Shown piece by piece: positions 18,464 to 28,100 of a stretch of DNA of 64,000 nt. A program made the translations under genes and the position numbers. The notes under the pieces were generated by a model. That model was not told the DNA's origin, searched no databases, and saw only the letters and a list, made by a program, of their open reading frames with translations. This DNA comes from JAMZMI01 sp049115715 (GTDB lineage Bacteria > Bacteroidota > Bacteroidia > Cytophagales > Cyclobacteriaceae). The stretch covers positions 124,001 through 188,000 of the forward strand of contig JAGDZQ010000034.1 in the NCBI GenBank assembly GCA_049115715.1, read 5' to 3'. The stretch's first letter is position 1. Each line of letters begins with the position of its first letter.

Positions 18464-20800
18464 CTATTTAATTGGAAGGGAGTAATCAACCTTCATTCCA
18501 GCCGCAGAAGCTGTTAGAATCACATTACTTGCCTCAGCCTCAATTCTCAAAAGAGCTGTTCCAATCCCAGCTTCAGCAAGTACCTCATTGTTGTAATTCA
18601 TTAACTGTGCATCTCCATCAATCGCAATATCCAGCGGTTCTGAAAATGATGGCACAATGGTTCCATTCTGATCAACTGCAGCGATATAAGCAAAGACTAC
18701 ATCGTTAACACCTGCTTCCGGGGCTCTCCCGCACTCATCAATCCAAATTTTCAGACCTACTATCTCTTCTGGAGTTTTAACTGAATGCTCAGCAACCTTT
18801 TTACCATTAATGTAACCGACTGCATTCAACTCCCCAGCCTCAAAAGCATCAAGGTCAAATACAAATGGAGGATGACTTAGATTAGTTGAATTGACATCTA
18901 TTGTAGGCTTTTTCTTTCCGACGGACTTACCATTCACAAGTAGCTCTACTTCTTCGCAATTACTAAAAACGTTTATTTCTAAAGGTGAATCCTTTGTCCA
19001 CCAAGAAGCAATATGCAAAACCTCCCCTTCAGAAATGTCTCGCTGGCTTTGGTAGAAGTAATAAGCAAACTTAGGAATTCTAAATAAGTCCATGACTCCA
19101 GAGTACTCAATCGTCTTAGCATATCCTCGGTTGTAGTCATACATGGCCCAGTAGCTATCCCCAAAAGATGGAAAATTGAGGTTATCATTATGTGCTTCCT
19201 TTACATTTTTATATTGAATAAGAAGTCTCTCTTCTCCATAACCTCTTGCTTGTCTACTACTGAGCTCAGTTCGCTTTTCTCTGGAATGATTGTGCTGATT
19301 AAGTCCAGCGTTTCCAGAGAAATATTCCCAATCGCCGTATTCCGAAACCTCATACGGTTTGGTGTGTATCGAGTCATAGTGCATGATTCGATGCTGTCGA
19401 GCTTGCAAGTACAAGTCATACACTTCAGGCTGCCAGCCACACGAGTACACGTTTTCGCCCGGAAACTCATCATGAGTAATTTTATGAAGCTTTTCCATGA
19501 ATGGAATTGGCATCTGTGTCTCATTGAGTGACACCTCCCATGCCAAGACTGATGGTCGGTTTCTATCACGCAAAATCAATTCTCTTGCTGATCTGTAGCA
19601 ATATTCTTTGAATTTTTCATCCTCAAGATAGTATTGCCAGCCTGAAATAGCATCTAAAGTCAATATCCCCAGCTCATCGCAGGCATCCATAAAAGAGGGT
19701 GAATGCGGATAGTGGGATAATCGAATAAAATTAAAACCTCCATCACGGATTTTTTTAGCATCGCGGTACTGAGCATTGTCAGATAAAGCATATCCGATAT
19801 AAGGATATTCCTGATGCCTGTTAACTCCTCTTAAAAAGGTTTTTTCTCCATTGACGTACAAATCCATCCCTTTGAAAACAAGCTCTCTAATTCCGAAGCG
19901 ATTGGTTTCAACCTCGACTTCTTTACCATCGGAATGAACCCGCGTTTTCAATTCATATAGGAATGGAGATTTTGGCGACCAAAGGTTGGGGTTGGCAATC
20001 TCAATCTTTTCAACAAACTCACGATCCTCACCTGAAGCCAGATCAACACCTGAGGAACTTACGGACTTTACTAACTTTCCTCCTGCATAAATCTCATTAA
20101 CAACCACAACATTCTTGCTATTACCTGTATTTTCTATATGAGTTTTTACCTGAACGATTGACTTGTCAGTAGAAACTTTAGGATAGGTGATAAAGACTCC
20201 TCCTCCTGCCGTTTTATTAGCTAAAACCGGGTGAGTTATATGAACATCTCCTTTGGTTATGAGCCAGGCATTTCTATATAGGCCCCCATAAGTGTTATAA
20301 TCGAGTATCCTCAGCGGCTTTGGACCAATGTATTTATTATCTCTATTGTCCAACTTGATTGCAAGAAGGTTCTCATCACCAGACTTGATATATTTTGTAA
20401 TATCCACCACTACTGGCAGGTATCCACCTTCGTGTCTATCAACCTTTTCTCCATTCAACCAAATATCTGCTGTGTTCATAGCAGCTTCAAGTTCGAGATA
20501 GACGTTTTGACCATCGCCAAACCCATCTACTCCAAAGTGCTTCCGATACCACGAAACCCCCTGCCATTGATCATTGACCAAAATAGGTTCGATGTTGGTT
20601 GTGTGCGGCAAACAGATATCTTCCCACTCCTTGTCACTAAAATCAACTCCCATGTAAACATTATTGGCACTGTCAGCTTCGTCGACTTTTAAAAACTTCC
20701 AATCTTGATTAAATGAATTTTTCTGACCCACTATGACACTTGAACAACCTGCCATATAAAGTGCGGCGACTACCAGAAAAAGTCCTGAGAAATACTTCAT
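18464..20800 (-). CDS. GH2-family beta-galactosidase-like lipoprotein
   Basis: Glycoside hydrolase family 2 enzyme. The start at 20800 is chosen because it gives a proper lipoprotein signal (MKYFSGLFLVVAALYMAGC, Cys19), giving 778 residues; an upstream ATG at 20857 would add 19 residues before it. Domains in order are a sugar-binding jelly roll (about 30-185, with WYRKHF and DIWLNGEKV), an Ig-like domain (about 190-300) and a catalytic barrel (about 305-600) with RGVNRHQ, NFIRLSHYPH, the acid/base in SLNET (about Glu427) and the nucleophile in VSEYGDW (about Glu487). C-terminal beta domains (ELLVNGKSVGKKKP) follow. Beta-galactosidase activity fits the locus, but GH2 also includes beta-mannosidases and beta-glucuronidases. 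It lies 86 bases after the sulfatase gene. Confidence 0.88.
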   Translation of the reverse strand: MKYFSGLFLVVAALYMAGCSSVIVGQKNSFNQDWKFLKVDEADSANNVYMGVDFSDKEWEDICLPHTTNIEPILVNDQWQGVSWYRKHFGVDGFGDGQNVYLELEAAMNTADIWLNGEKVDRHEGGYLPVVVDITKYIKSGDENLLAIKLDNRDNKYIGPKPLRILDYNTYGGLYRNAWLITKGDVHITHPVLANKTAGGGVFITYPKVSTDKSIVQVKTHIENTGNSKNVVVVNEIYAGGKLVKSVSSSGVDLASGEDREFVEKIEIANPNLWSPKSPFLYELKTRVHSDGKEVEVETNRFGIRELVFKGMDLYVNGEKTFLRGVNRHQEYPYIGYALSDNAQYRDAKKIRDGGFNFIRLSHYPHSPSFMDACDELGILTLDAISGWQYYLEDEKFKEYCYRSARELILRDRNRPSVLAWEVSLNETQMPIPFMEKLHKITHDEFPGENVYSCGWQPEVYDLYLQARQHRIMHYDSIHTKPYEVSEYGDWEYFSGNAGLNQHNHSREKRTELSSRQARGYGEERLLIQYKNVKEAHNDNLNFPSFGDSYWAMYDYNRGYAKTIEYSGVMDLFRIPKFAYYFYQSQRDISEGEVLHIASWWTKDSPLEINVFSNCEEVELLVNGKSVGKKKPTIDVNSTNLSHPPFVFDLDAFEAGELNAVGYINGKKVAEHSVKTPEEIVGLKIWIDECGRAPEAGVNDVVFAYIAAVDQNGTIVPSFSEPLDIAIDGDAQLMNYNNEVLAEAGIGTALLRIEAEASNVILTASAAGMKVDYSLPIK

Positions 20801-20886
20801 ATTTATATTTTTTTTGGGATAAAATAAACCTGATAGAAATTCTTCTACCAGGCTCAAACTTAAACTATGATGAAAACTACTATGTA

Positions 20887-22287
20887 CTACTTAAATACAC
20901 CTCCAGAATATGGATAATGTACGTTTTTGGTGCTTTGAGATACTAAAATGTCATTCATTTCCTCAACGACTTCCGGAAACGCTTCACTCAAGTCATTTTC
21001 CTCAGAAATATCCTTGGACAAGTCATACAATTCAGTATGATAATTGTCTCCATACCTAACTGCCTTCCAATTATCTTTTCTTGCCGCCTGCTTAAATTCC
21101 TTGATGTTGTTTGCTTTGTGAAACTCCCAATAAAGAAAATCGTGTTTTTCCTGTCTTTCTTCAACTCCAATAAAAGTGGGTAGAATAGATACTCCGTCTG
21201 TCTGAACCGGAGGTTTGATACCTGCAGCTTCAGCAAAAGTGGGCATGAAGTCATAAAATGCTGCAGGTAAGTTTGAAACCGTTCCTGGCTCTATTTTATT
21301 TTTCCAGAAAGCAAACATAGGCACGCGAATACCTCCTTCATAAAGGTCTCTCTTGAATCCCTTTAGACCGGCACCACTGTCAAAAAAGTCCTTATCATGA
21401 TTATTCTCACTATGAGGTCCATTGTCACTCGTGTAAACGATAAGCGTATTGTCCAATTCACCCATCTCTTCAAGGCGGTCTACCAGCCGTTGAATTTGCT
21501 GATCAAACATGGTTATTCTTGCTGCATGTCGTCGTTCTATTTCTGGCCACCCATGTTCCTTATACATCAGAGTGTCTCTTAGAAAATATTCATGTGCATG
21601 TGGAATTCTGTACGACATGAAAAGAAAGAAAGGCTTATCATCTTCTTTCTCATCCAAATATTGAAGTGCGAAATTGGTTCTAAACTCATCTATACAATCA
21701 TACTTTGTGTAATCATAAAAAGCAGAATCCATTCTGTTATTAATCCAATGCATGCGCTCATCAAAGGTTTCTTCCTTTTCTGAAGTACCCCACTGCTCTT
21801 GCACTACATAATCGAATCCCCTGCCATGAGCCCAGGTAGACATGTCTTCTGGTAAGCCTAAGTGCCATTTACCGATAAAGCCTGTTTGGTACCCTCCTCC
21901 TTTCAACATCTCGGCTATTGTAACTTCGGACTTTTTCATGGAGACCCTCCCCCATTTATCCCCCAGCATCCCATGATTGCCGCGAATGTTTGTGTGTCCG
22001 GTATGCATCCCTGTCATCAAAGAGGCCCTCGATGGCGAACAAACGGATGTACCTGAATAAAAGTCCGTAAACTTCATTCCTTGCTTCACCAGAGCATCGA
22101 GATTGGGCGTTTTAATTACTTTCTGTCCATAGCTACCCAGCTCGCCATACCCCATATCATCTGCAAGTAGAAAAACTATATTTGGTTTCTTTACTTCCTT
22201 AGAATCACTGGATGTGCTGCGGCAACTTGCTGCAATTATTAGGAAAAACAAGTAACTAAACTTGAAATAAAATTTCTTTTCAAACAT
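20887..22287 (-). CDS. Sulfatase (arylsulfatase A-like, S1 family) lipoprotein
   Basis: Formylglycine-dependent sulfatase of 466 residues with lipobox Cys22 (IIAASC), Asp43-Asp44 (LADDMGYGELG), the intact formylglycine motif Cys83-Ser-Pro-Ser-Arg87, GMHTGHTNIRGN and GKWHLG. YTSDNGPHSEN gives metal ligands near residue 290. It is related to the sulfatase at 7739-9193 (same order of motifs and similar DFLYWE and ELYDLS ends) but diverges after the active site, suggesting different sulfate positions. It lies between the second GH42-like gene (68-base gap) and the GH2 gene in the same unit. Confidence 0.92.
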   Translation of the reverse strand: MFEKKFYFKFSYLFFLIIAASCRSTSSDSKEVKKPNIVFLLADDMGYGELGSYGQKVIKTPNLDALVKQGMKFTDFYSGTSVCSPSRASLMTGMHTGHTNIRGNHGMLGDKWGRVSMKKSEVTIAEMLKGGGYQTGFIGKWHLGLPEDMSTWAHGRGFDYVVQEQWGTSEKEETFDERMHWINNRMDSAFYDYTKYDCIDEFRTNFALQYLDEKEDDKPFFLFMSYRIPHAHEYFLRDTLMYKEHGWPEIERRHAARITMFDQQIQRLVDRLEEMGELDNTLIVYTSDNGPHSENNHDKDFFDSGAGLKGFKRDLYEGGIRVPMFAFWKNKIEPGTVSNLPAAFYDFMPTFAEAAGIKPPVQTDGVSILPTFIGVEERQEKHDFLYWEFHKANNIKEFKQAARKDNWKAVRYGDNYHTELYDLSKDISEENDLSEAFPEVVEEMNDILVSQSTKNVHYPYSGGVFK

Positions 22288-22355
22288 GTTGGTTAGATTG
22301 ATATGAATTATTATTTGGTTTCTAAAGAGTACCTAAATCAACTATTTCTTAAATG

Positions 22356-24917
22356 TTATCTTTTGATTAATCGAAACACCTCATTCTTGGACGAGGTGTT
22401 CACCTTCACGATATATGTCCCCGATGGCTGGCCAGCAAGTGTTTCGGTAATCTTGGCTCGCTCATGATACGTTTTTTGAAAAACCCTTCGTCCGGAAATA
22501 TCAATAATAGAAAGCTGAACTTCACTCTCAATAATTGGGAAACTAACAGTAAAATTTCCTCCTGTTGGGTTAGGAAAGAGCTTTACCTTTTGCTCAAAAA
22601 CTGTACTTAGAACTTCTTCTGATGCTTTTTCATCTTTGATCTTAACGAAGAATACATCATGTGGAGACAGCTCTATTTTATTTCCGTATGTCTCTCCTGT
22701 AAACATATCAACAGCATTCGTCCCGATGCTAGCCCCTTCAAGTTCTAAAACTAACTGAGCCTCAGATTTACCCACATTGACGACTGAAAGCACATTATCT
22801 CCGTCTTCATTTTTGACACATCTCCAAACACATCCAGGTTTACCTATTGCGTTTGTTTCTGTGACCGATACTTCCGGCAATCCACCTTTAGCAGATACAA
22901 TTTGGATGGCTTGCTCCTTTTGGCTTTCAACACTTGAGGCTGAAATAATAGTCCCGGCACTGGCACTTAAGCCAGTAATCGCCTCACCATATTCGTTTTT
23001 CTTGATGCTTTTACTATCCATGATGATAGTGCCTCCTGCATCCAAATAAGACTGCAAGGCATCTCTCTCAGATTCTGTGACAAATTCCGTCTCATAAATA
23101 GCAATCGCATCCCAGTCTTGATCATTTAATTTGATAATGTTTTCAGAGGCAAATCCCACTGAAATACCTTCAAAAAAGAGCGACTCGTACAAATCAAATA
23201 CATCATCCATATGATCGCTTTTGACAATAGCTGAAGTTTCAGAATAAAAAATTCTGATAGGTCTTCGCTGGCGTTGAACCGCTTTTATTTCTTCCGAAAA
23301 AGAGTTTAGATCCATTATAGTAGTATGTAGTGCTTCTACAACTCGAGGCTGATGAGCCGGAGAGCCAATCACGCTTCCAGGATCACTACTTCTCAGAGAG
23401 CCTCCCTCTTCCCTCGGCCAAACCCATGTCTGATTGGCGTCAGCTCCCTGCATATGGGCAAACCAAAAAATTGACCTAACATAGTTTGGATCTAATTCTA
23501 AATCCTTAAAAGCTGTTTTGGTTATATAGTGAGCCTCTGTGTTATAGTTGATTTGCCCCGGTTCTACAGAAGTAAAAAAGTCATAGGGCATTGCCATGGG
23601 ATGCCATTCTAGCGCATAGGTATCCTGCCATTCATAAGGGCCTCCCCATAGCACAAATTTTCTAGACCCAGCATCATTGCCATTAATGCCGCTGAGTCGT
23701 GTGAGTGCCTCAAAGTCAAGTCCATGATCTCTTTTATTGCCACTCCACATGTGCGGTATTACTTTGATATGTGACTTAGCATCTGGATCGTATTTTTTGA
23801 TCTCATTGTCTAAGAAAGTAAACCACTCTGTTACTCTATGCTGATTAAATTTCATCCAATCGTACCACTTGGCAGTTCCTTGCAGTGTAGCTGCAATCGG
23901 GATGGCAATCTCCACGCTTTCAAAAGAATCAAATGCTGAGCCCCAAACAGTATTGAGACTTTCTATATCCTGATGCTTTTCCTCAAGCCAAACTCTAAAC
24001 TTGGCATGCGTATAGTCAGATACTGGGCCGGTCTCCCACGCATCAGCAATTGTATTCCAGTGTGGCTCATTGGTAAGCATATACCCAAGTTCAGAATACT
24101 TCTTCCCAGCTGTGTTTGGAACAACGGCGCTAAATATTGATTCCCAGAGCTCTCGTGATCCTGGACTATCGATATCAATTTCAGTATAGAGTCTTCCTCC
24201 TACTGTAATATTCGGATACTTATCCCTTACCCATGATGGCGGGTTTCTTTGATTCATGAATATAAATCCAATATTGCCATCAGGCTTAGATTCAATACTG
24301 TTTTGCAGCCATTGCTTGATCTTGCCGTTAGCATCATCAGAATGAAACGGGGCAATAAACAACCCATCCTCAGATCCATGATACTCCGTCAACTGTTCGG
24401 TGCGCTGTTTCCATGTATAATCGGCTAGAAAAACGGGGCGTCCTTCGAAGGTTAGCTGATCTCCATCCAAAGACACTTTAGACCAGTCGACTTTTGGAGT
24501 TGCGATACGAGTGATCTCCCCATTTATAACCTCTTGTAATTCCGCAATAGATTCATCTAAAATAATGATTACATCAGATCGCTCTTTATCCGGAAGGGCA
24601 GCCACAATTTCATCTGCTCTATCCTTAAAAGATCCATCATTTTGAAATGCACCAAGCATTTGCCCTGGATTATTTTGATCATAGTCAGCGTATTCCAAAA
24701 ATATCTCTGCGGTTCTAACGACCATTTCCTCTCGCACCACATCTATACCTGACTCTCTTGCACTTTCCATCAATGCTTCAAGCTCGGTGATCTTAGTTTC
24801 TGCTATTTCTTCGAGGCTCTGAGCCTGTCCATATTTCGGAAACATTATAATAAGTACAGCTATACCTAACACTATACCTTTCAACCTGATATTTACCTCT
24901 ACTTTCATTCTATCCAA
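22356..24917 (-). CDS. GH42-like clan GH-A glycoside hydrolase with T9SS sorting domain (copy B)
   Basis: Second secreted GH42-like enzyme, 853 residues. A signal peptide (about 1-33, ending QA-Q) is followed by the same N-terminal helical region seen in copy A (EEIAETKITELEALMESARE, about 35-135). The catalytic barrel has Asn283-Glu284 (MLTNEPHWN) and Glu461 (INYNTEAHY), the two expected acidic residues. A Rossmann-like domain follows, with DALQSYLDAGGTIIMDSKSI, then a type A T9SS sorting domain (LFPNPTGGNFTVSF to RLIKR). The first Met could also be residue 4 (24908). It starts a minus-strand unit with the sulfatase and GH2 genes. The two copies differ around the active-site loops, so they may cleave different sulfation patterns or linkages. 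Confidence 0.85.
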   Translation of the reverse strand: MDRMKVEVNIRLKGIVLGIAVLIIMFPKYGQAQSLEEIAETKITELEALMESARESGIDVVREEMVVRTAEIFLEYADYDQNNPGQMLGAFQNDGSFKDRADEIVAALPDKERSDVIIILDESIAELQEVINGEITRIATPKVDWSKVSLDGDQLTFEGRPVFLADYTWKQRTEQLTEYHGSEDGLFIAPFHSDDANGKIKQWLQNSIESKPDGNIGFIFMNQRNPPSWVRDKYPNITVGGRLYTEIDIDSPGSRELWESIFSAVVPNTAGKKYSELGYMLTNEPHWNTIADAWETGPVSDYTHAKFRVWLEEKHQDIESLNTVWGSAFDSFESVEIAIPIAATLQGTAKWYDWMKFNQHRVTEWFTFLDNEIKKYDPDAKSHIKVIPHMWSGNKRDHGLDFEALTRLSGINGNDAGSRKFVLWGGPYEWQDTYALEWHPMAMPYDFFTSVEPGQINYNTEAHYITKTAFKDLELDPNYVRSIFWFAHMQGADANQTWVWPREEGGSLRSSDPGSVIGSPAHQPRVVEALHTTIMDLNSFSEEIKAVQRQRRPIRIFYSETSAIVKSDHMDDVFDLYESLFFEGISVGFASENIIKLNDQDWDAIAIYETEFVTESERDALQSYLDAGGTIIMDSKSIKKNEYGEAITGLSASAGTIISASSVESQKEQAIQIVSAKGGLPEVSVTETNAIGKPGCVWRCVKNEDGDNVLSVVNVGKSEAQLVLELEGASIGTNAVDMFTGETYGNKIELSPHDVFFVKIKDEKASEEVLSTVFEQKVKLFPNPTGGNFTVSFPIIESEVQLSIIDISGRRVFQKTYHERAKITETLAGQPSGTYIVKVNTSSKNEVFRLIKR

Positions 24918-25176
24918 TATTTTAATTCAAATATTTTAATTTGATAAATGACAACATTTAGTGGAAGCAAAAAACATAAATTTCGCAAAAGGGACTACTA
25001 CTCACAGTTTATTTAATGTGCTCTACAGTTTAGCAGGTAGTGAGTTTAGTCGTCTTTTATACGAATTGGTTCTCCAGATTGAAAATAGCAGCAAATATGT
25101 TGAACCAAATACTTCAATTAAATTAAAGAGGGATTCGTCCTTCTTAAAAGGACTATATAATTAGGCAATTAAAAAC

Positions 25177-28100
25177 TTAACTCAGCTGCATTTTGGACTT
25201 TTGCTCATCTGAATACTTACCAGGTGTAACGTCGAAGTGACTTTTGAACGATCTACTAAAATGAGCTCTACTTCTAAAGCCAGTCATCACGTAAACTTCG
25301 TTGACGGATCGTCCTTTGGTTAAATACTCGGCTGCCTTCTTTAACCTAAACCCTTTTAGGAGTTCAAAAGGTGTTTGATTGGTTAGAGCCTTTACCTTTT
25401 GGTAAAAATGCGTTCGATTGAGATATAGTTCCTTTGCAAAATCATCCAGATTTAGTTCACCATTGCTCAAATTCTCATTCATTAAAGAATATAATTTCTC
25501 TAGAAAAACTGAGTCTTTGCTTATAGTGTCAGATTTAAGCTCTAGCGGTAAATCGATTTCAAATCTATCCCTTAGCTGTTTGCGGTTTCTGAGCAATGAA
25601 TCTATTGTAGCTATCAAATGTTGCACATCAAAAGGTTTCTTCAAATATGCATCAGCTCCGTCTTTGAGTCCTTTAATTTCATCGTCTATGTGAGCGCGAG
25701 CCGTCAGGAGAATAATCGGGATGTGACTGGTTTTAATATCGTTTTTCAAAATCTTACATAAATCAAAACCATCAAGCTCTGGCATCATCACATCGCTCAA
25801 TATCAAATCTGGCCATTCTTGATCCATGGCATTCAGGCATTCCTGACCATTCTCAAAAGCTCTCACTTTGTAGTGCAAAGACAATACTTCTGATACAAAC
25901 ATTCGCATATCCACATTATCTTCAGCGAGGAAAACAGTTAGTTCAGAAAACTCAGCATCCGAGTGAATAGCAGTCTTATCATAGCTCAGTTTGTTTAGGT
26001 CATAAGATTCTTGTCGGCTCTCTTCATCAATAATTTTCTGCTTGGTTTCTTTCTCGTTTTCAGTAAGCTTATCAGTAACAATTGGCAGTTTTACAATGAA
26101 TTCACTACCCTCACCTATTTTACTTTTAACATCAACATAACCATAATGCATATCTATCAAGCGCTTGATAAATGCTAAACCAATCCCAGATCCTGCCGCA
26201 TTCCTTTCCACTGATTGATTAGTCTGATAGAATCTTTCAAAGATTCTTGGAAGGTCATCGTTCGAAATACCTAAACCAGTATCAGTAATATGAAGAAACA
26301 AATCCTTGCCTTCAGAATAATACCTGACACTAATTTTATCTCCAGCTTGAGTGAATTTGAAGGCGTTGCTCAGAAGATTATTAAGTACCTTTTCGATTTT
26401 TTCACGATCGGCGGAGACCTGAATTTGCTCATCCAATTGATCCAACCAGAGCTCTTTTCCATCATTTTTTGCCAAGAACTCAAAGTCTTCCAGCACCTCC
26501 TTAACGAAATCCTTAAAATCAAAGCTGGTAAAATTCAGCTTAAGCTGATTCGCATCTGATCTTTGAAAATCATGCACCTGATCTACCAGCTGAGACATCT
26601 TTTTCGACTGTCTCTCGATAATATCAAGCTTCTCCTTTGCATCAGGATCTTTTCCGAATTTTGCTTTTAGTACATTGACAGGGCCCGAAATAAGTGTGAG
26701 GGGCGTCTTAATCTCATGGGATATATTGCTGAAAAATCGCAATTTAGCAGCATTCAGCTCTTTGGCAGATTCTGATTCCAAATGCTCTATTTCAACACTA
26801 TGCCTAAGCTTTTGAATCTTGGTAACGAAGTAAACAATCACAAACCCGATGAGACCAACCAATATGGAATAAACAAAATAGGCCAGTTTCGTTCTCCAAA
26901 ATGGAGGATTGATCTTGATTTTCAAAAATTTCGATTCCGTCCATAAACCTTGAGCGTTGCTGGCGGATACTTCCAAATCATATTCCCCTGGTCTAAGACC
27001 GTTATAATAAATTCGATATTGACTGGAAGGAGTTATAATCCAATCATTGTTTAAAGGCTTGAGGCGGTAGCGAAGCATGTGATTATTAGGGTCGGCGTAA
27101 TGCAGCGAGATTACATCTACAGAAAACACGTTTTCATCATACATAAGTGATATAGACTCAACTTCATCCAATCTTCGATCAATTACGACTCTATTTCTCA
27201 AAGTATCCCCTGGAGCAATCTCGTCCCCCAAAACTCCAAGAGCATTAAAGTGAACATTGGGAAGCGCACTTTCTTTGGGAAGTTTATCGGGATCAAACAG
27301 ACAAAACCCATGCTCGCTTGTCAGCAAAATTGTTCCATTCTTCAAAATAGTACTGGAATAAACAAAGTCTAAAAACGGAAGGCCGTCCGAGGCGGTAAAT
27401 CTTCTAAATCGCCCTGTCTCAACATCGAGTTTACTTAACCCGATGTTGGTCGGAACCCAAAAATCTCCTTTGGCGTCTAGCAACATGCTTTTGACTACAT
27501 TGTTTGACAATCCATGCTTTTCTTCCAATATCTCAAACTCTGGTCGCTCATTACTCGAATGGACTCTACATATACCTCCTCGCTCAGTCCCAACCCAAAG
27601 AACCCCACTCTCATCTCTTATAATTGAGGTTACAAAGTTGCTTGATATAGAACGGGTGTCTTCTTTATCAGCAAGAAATTGATCCACCCTCGCCTGACTC
27701 AACGGCACCCCTTCTTCAAGATGAACACGAAAAAGTCCATCTACATCTGAGCCAAACCATAAAAAATCATACTCAGGATCTGAATAGGCAACTCTGACCA
27801 AATCAAGAGAGCTTTCCTTAAAAAAAGGATTATCCCTTATCGTTTCAATTTTTTGAACTTTCAAATCCAAATTTAATATCACCCTATAAACATGGTCTCC
27901 ACCACCCATCCAGATCACACCCTTGTCATCATCAAAACTTAAAGACCTGGGTACATAAAAGTTCAATTCTGGAAACTTCTCTCTGGTTAGCGACTGATAA
28001 TGGGAATGTCCCTTTCTTATCAGACAGAGTCCTTCTCCAGACATGAAAAACCACAAATTACCGCTTTCGTCTAAAGAAAAAGCAGAAGCAGTATTTAGTT

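Noticed and set aside
3644..24917. Assignment of the PUL as agar or porphyran specific
   Set aside because: No GH16, GH50, GH86 or GH117 motif was seen; the enzyme set points to a sulfated alpha/beta galactan in general, and a narrower substrate is not supported.
24961..25164. 67-codon plus-strand open frame between the HTCS and GH42-like genes
   Set aside because: It begins with GTG, has no family resemblance and no signal or domain, and lies in the probable promoter region of the minus-strand PUL unit.
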